Below are positions 7,760 to 8,957 of a stretch of 8,957 nucleotides of DNA, one piece after another (position 1 is the stretch's first letter; each line of letters begins with the position of its first letter). The DNA lies in assembly GCA_946570335.1 (NCBI GenBank), contig CAMNYG010000037.1, positions 1 to 8,957 of the forward strand, read 5' to 3'. A program made the translations under genes and the position numbers. Under the pieces are notes generated by a model, which was given only the letters and a program-made list of their open reading frames with translations, was not told the origin of the DNA and ran no database searches. This DNA comes from an uncultured Dietzia sp. Its GTDB lineage: Bacteria; Actinomycetota; Actinomycetes; Mycobacteriales; Mycobacteriaceae.

Positions 7760-7784
7760 CTACCCTCCCCCGCCCCCCCCGGGG
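7760..7784 (-). promoter_or_regulatory. G-rich leader and ribosome binding site of yrbEA
   Basis: The 38-nt mceG-yrbEA gap reads on the coding strand CCCC, then eight G, C, five G, A, three G, TAG and the ATG. GGAGG serves as Shine-Dalgarno four bases before the start, slightly close. The G-runs could fold as an RNA or DNA G-quadruplex, or pair with the adjacent CCCC, either of which could hide the ribosome site. The sequence is seen directly; the structure is inferred. Confidence 0.45.
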
Positions 7785-7797
7785 ACTCGTCGACAAC

Positions 7798-8901
7798 TCA
7801 GTTCTCGGCCGCACCGTAGTGCTCGTCGAGGCCGACGCTCCCTGCGGTTTCACCTCCGGAAGCCGGGGCGGTGGCTCCCGCGGGGACCGCGCGGGCGGTC
7901 GCGCCGTTGCCGTGCCCTCGCGCGGCCCACTCCTCGCGGATGGCTTTCTGCGCCTCGGCGGGCAGGGTGTCGAGCATCTCCGCGACCCGCTTCTCACGAC
8001 GGAGCTCACCCTGCCGGACCGGGCTGCCCGGCGTCGGCTGCATCTGCGGCGGGACACCGCGCAGCTCGTCCTCTCCCGGCGAGCCGTCGTTGTGACCGGC
8101 CTGGGCCTGCTCCATCTCGGCACGCATCTGAGCGTCGTCCTTCTCCTCGGACATGCCGATGGGGCCGAGCTTGGACCCACGCAGGAACTGGCGGACGGAG
8201 GGTTCGTCGCTGGTCAGCAGGACCTCTCGCGGGCCGAACATGACCAGGTTCTTGCGGTACAGCATGCCCAGGTTGTCGGGCACGGTGCGGGCGAGGTTGA
8301 TGTTGTGGGTCACGATCAGGATCGTGGCGTCGATCTGCGCGTTGATGTCGATGAGAAGCTGCGCGAGATAGGTGGTGCGCACGGGGTCGAGACCGGAGTC
8401 CGGCTCGTCGACCAGGATGATCTCCGGGTCGAGCACCAGTGCGCGGGCGAGTCCGGCGCGCTTACGCATACCACCCGAGATCTCGCCGGGGAGCTTGCCC
8501 TCCGCGCCGGTCAAACCGGTGAGTTCGAGCTTCTCCATGACGATGTCGCGGATCTCGGACTCCGACTTGCGGGTGTGTTCCCGGAGCGGGAACGCGACAT
8601 TGTCGTAGAGATCCATGGAGCCGAACAGCGCACCGTCCTGGAAGAGGACGCCGAACAGCTTGCGCACCTCGTAGAGCTCCTTGGCGGTGCACTGGAGGAT
8701 ATCCGTGCCGTCGATGATGATCTTGCCGCGCTCGGGCCGCAGAAGGCCGATCAACGACTTGAGGAAGACGGACTTACCGGTACCCGAGGGCCCCAGGAGC
8801 GCGCTCACCTCACCCTCGGGAAGGGTGAACGTGACGTCCTCCCAGATCTTCTGTGAGCCGAAGGACTTGGTAAGACCTTCGACGGAAACCTCGACACCCA
8901 C
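7798..8901 (-). CDS. mceG: Mce-system ABC transporter ATPase MceG (Mkl/MlaF family)
   Basis: This is the ATP-hydrolysing subunit that powers Mce lipid import from the cytoplasmic face of the YrbE permeases. Numbering from the GTG at 8901 (367 aa), it shows a Walker A motif GPSGTGKS at 37-44, Q-loop Gln88, an ABC signature ISGGM at 141-145 (Met replaces the usual Gln, as in MceG proteins), Walker B IILVDE with Asp165 and Glu166, D-loop SGLD and switch His199 (VTHN). The core ends near residue 250 with GPIGMSEEKD, a sequence I recall from mycobacterial MceG. A further ~110 residues follow, ending in a low-complexity Ala/Gly/Thr stretch. The GTG at 8901 is preferred because GAGGAG lies 7 nt upstream; an in-frame GTG at 8916 would add five residues but lacks a Shine-Dalgarno sequence. 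It is the first gene of the operon, 38 nt before yrbEA. The family call is certain; the start is probable. Confidence 0.96.
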   Translation of the reverse strand: MGVEVSVEGLTKSFGSQKIWEDVTFTLPEGEVSALLGPSGTGKSVFLKSLIGLLRPERGKIIIDGTDILQCTAKELYEVRKLFGVLFQDGALFGSMDLYDNVAFPLREHTRKSESEIRDIVMEKLELTGLTGAEGKLPGEISGGMRKRAGLARALVLDPEIILVDEPDSGLDPVRTTYLAQLLIDINAQIDATILIVTHNINLARTVPDNLGMLYRKNLVMFGPREVLLTSDEPSVRQFLRGSKLGPIGMSEEKDDAQMRAEMEQAQAGHNDGSPGEDELRGVPPQMQPTPGSPVRQGELRREKRVAEMLDTLPAEAQKAIREEWAARGHGNGATARAVPAGATAPASGGETAGSVGLDEHYGAAEN

Positions 8902-8908
8902 GTCAGCA

Positions 8909-8914
8909 CTCCTC
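8909..8914 (-). promoter_or_regulatory. Shine-Dalgarno sequence of mceG
   Basis: GAGGAG on the minus strand, seven bases upstream of the GTG at 8901. It decides the mceG start: the alternative GTG at 8916 overlaps this motif and has no purine-rich site of its own (the bases before it read GCGGGCTGAA). Confidence 0.7.
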
Positions 8915-8942
8915 ACTTCAGCCCGCGTTTGTGGCCACGGTC

Positions 8943-8953
8943 ACTGTAAACTA
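8943..8953 (-). promoter_or_regulatory. possible -10 region upstream of mceG
   Basis: The leader upstream of mceG is locally AT-richer than its surroundings and contains two overlapping hexamers of the TANNNT form, TAGTTT (8953-8948) and TACAGT (8948-8943), about 35-50 nt before the start codon. That distance would suit a promoter with a short leader. Any -35 element would lie outside the window. The match is weak and could be chance. Confidence 0.2.
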
Positions 8954-8957
8954 CCGC

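Noticed and set aside
7819..8856. Plus-strand open frame of 345 codons opposite mceG
   Set aside because: It is the antisense image of a strongly conserved ATPase. Its Leu/Glu/Arg/Asp-rich product shows no family features.
1..8957. Search for tRNA/rRNA genes, CRISPR repeats, insertion sequences, attachment sites or terminators
   Set aside because: Read by eye on both strands, the window is almost entirely filled by overlapping mce-operon genes. No direct-repeat array, transposase, structural RNA or hairpin-plus-T-run terminator was seen.

Overview
The window carries one minus-strand operon: a nearly complete mce (mammalian cell entry) lipid-import locus from a high-GC actinobacterium. The MceG ATPase closely resembles the form known from mycobacteria and their relatives. 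Six different MCE-subunit genes in a row after two different YrbE permeases is the layout of Mycobacteriales and of some other actinomycetes such as Streptomyces; five of the six are visible here. I cannot name the genus. All genes are read right to left, so transcription enters near position 8957 and leaves past position 1.

In transcription order the genes are: the ABC ATPase mceG (8901-7798), the permeases yrbEA (7759-6929) and yrbEB (6928-6071), then the substrate-binding/tunnel proteins mceA (6074-4638), mceB (4641-3550), mceC (3553-2531), mceD (2531-1305) and the lipoprotein mceE (1305-1, cut by the window edge). mceF would be expected just beyond position 1. Only 38 nt separate mceG from yrbEA; every later junction is zero-gap or overlapping by 1 or 4 nt. 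Several Shine-Dalgarno sequences lie inside the last codons of the preceding gene, so translational coupling is likely. There is no gene-free stretch over 300 nt. The only non-coding DNA is the 38-nt gap and about 50 nt upstream of mceG.

From what is known of the family, MceG hydrolyses ATP at the inner face of the membrane, and YrbEA/YrbEB form the membrane channel. One copy each of MceA-F, five anchored by an N-terminal helix and MceE by a lipid, assemble into a ring and helical tunnel across the periplasm that carries hydrophobic substrates (fatty acids, sterols or other lipids). The substrate of this copy cannot be read from the sequence.

The system is known rather than new. Points worth a second look are the linkage of mceG to the operon, its long C-terminal tail, a G-rich tract over the yrbEA ribosome binding site, paired cysteines in MceA, MceB and MceD only, and proline-rich tails on MceA and MceE. 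Long plus-strand open frames are GC-driven shadows and were rejected.
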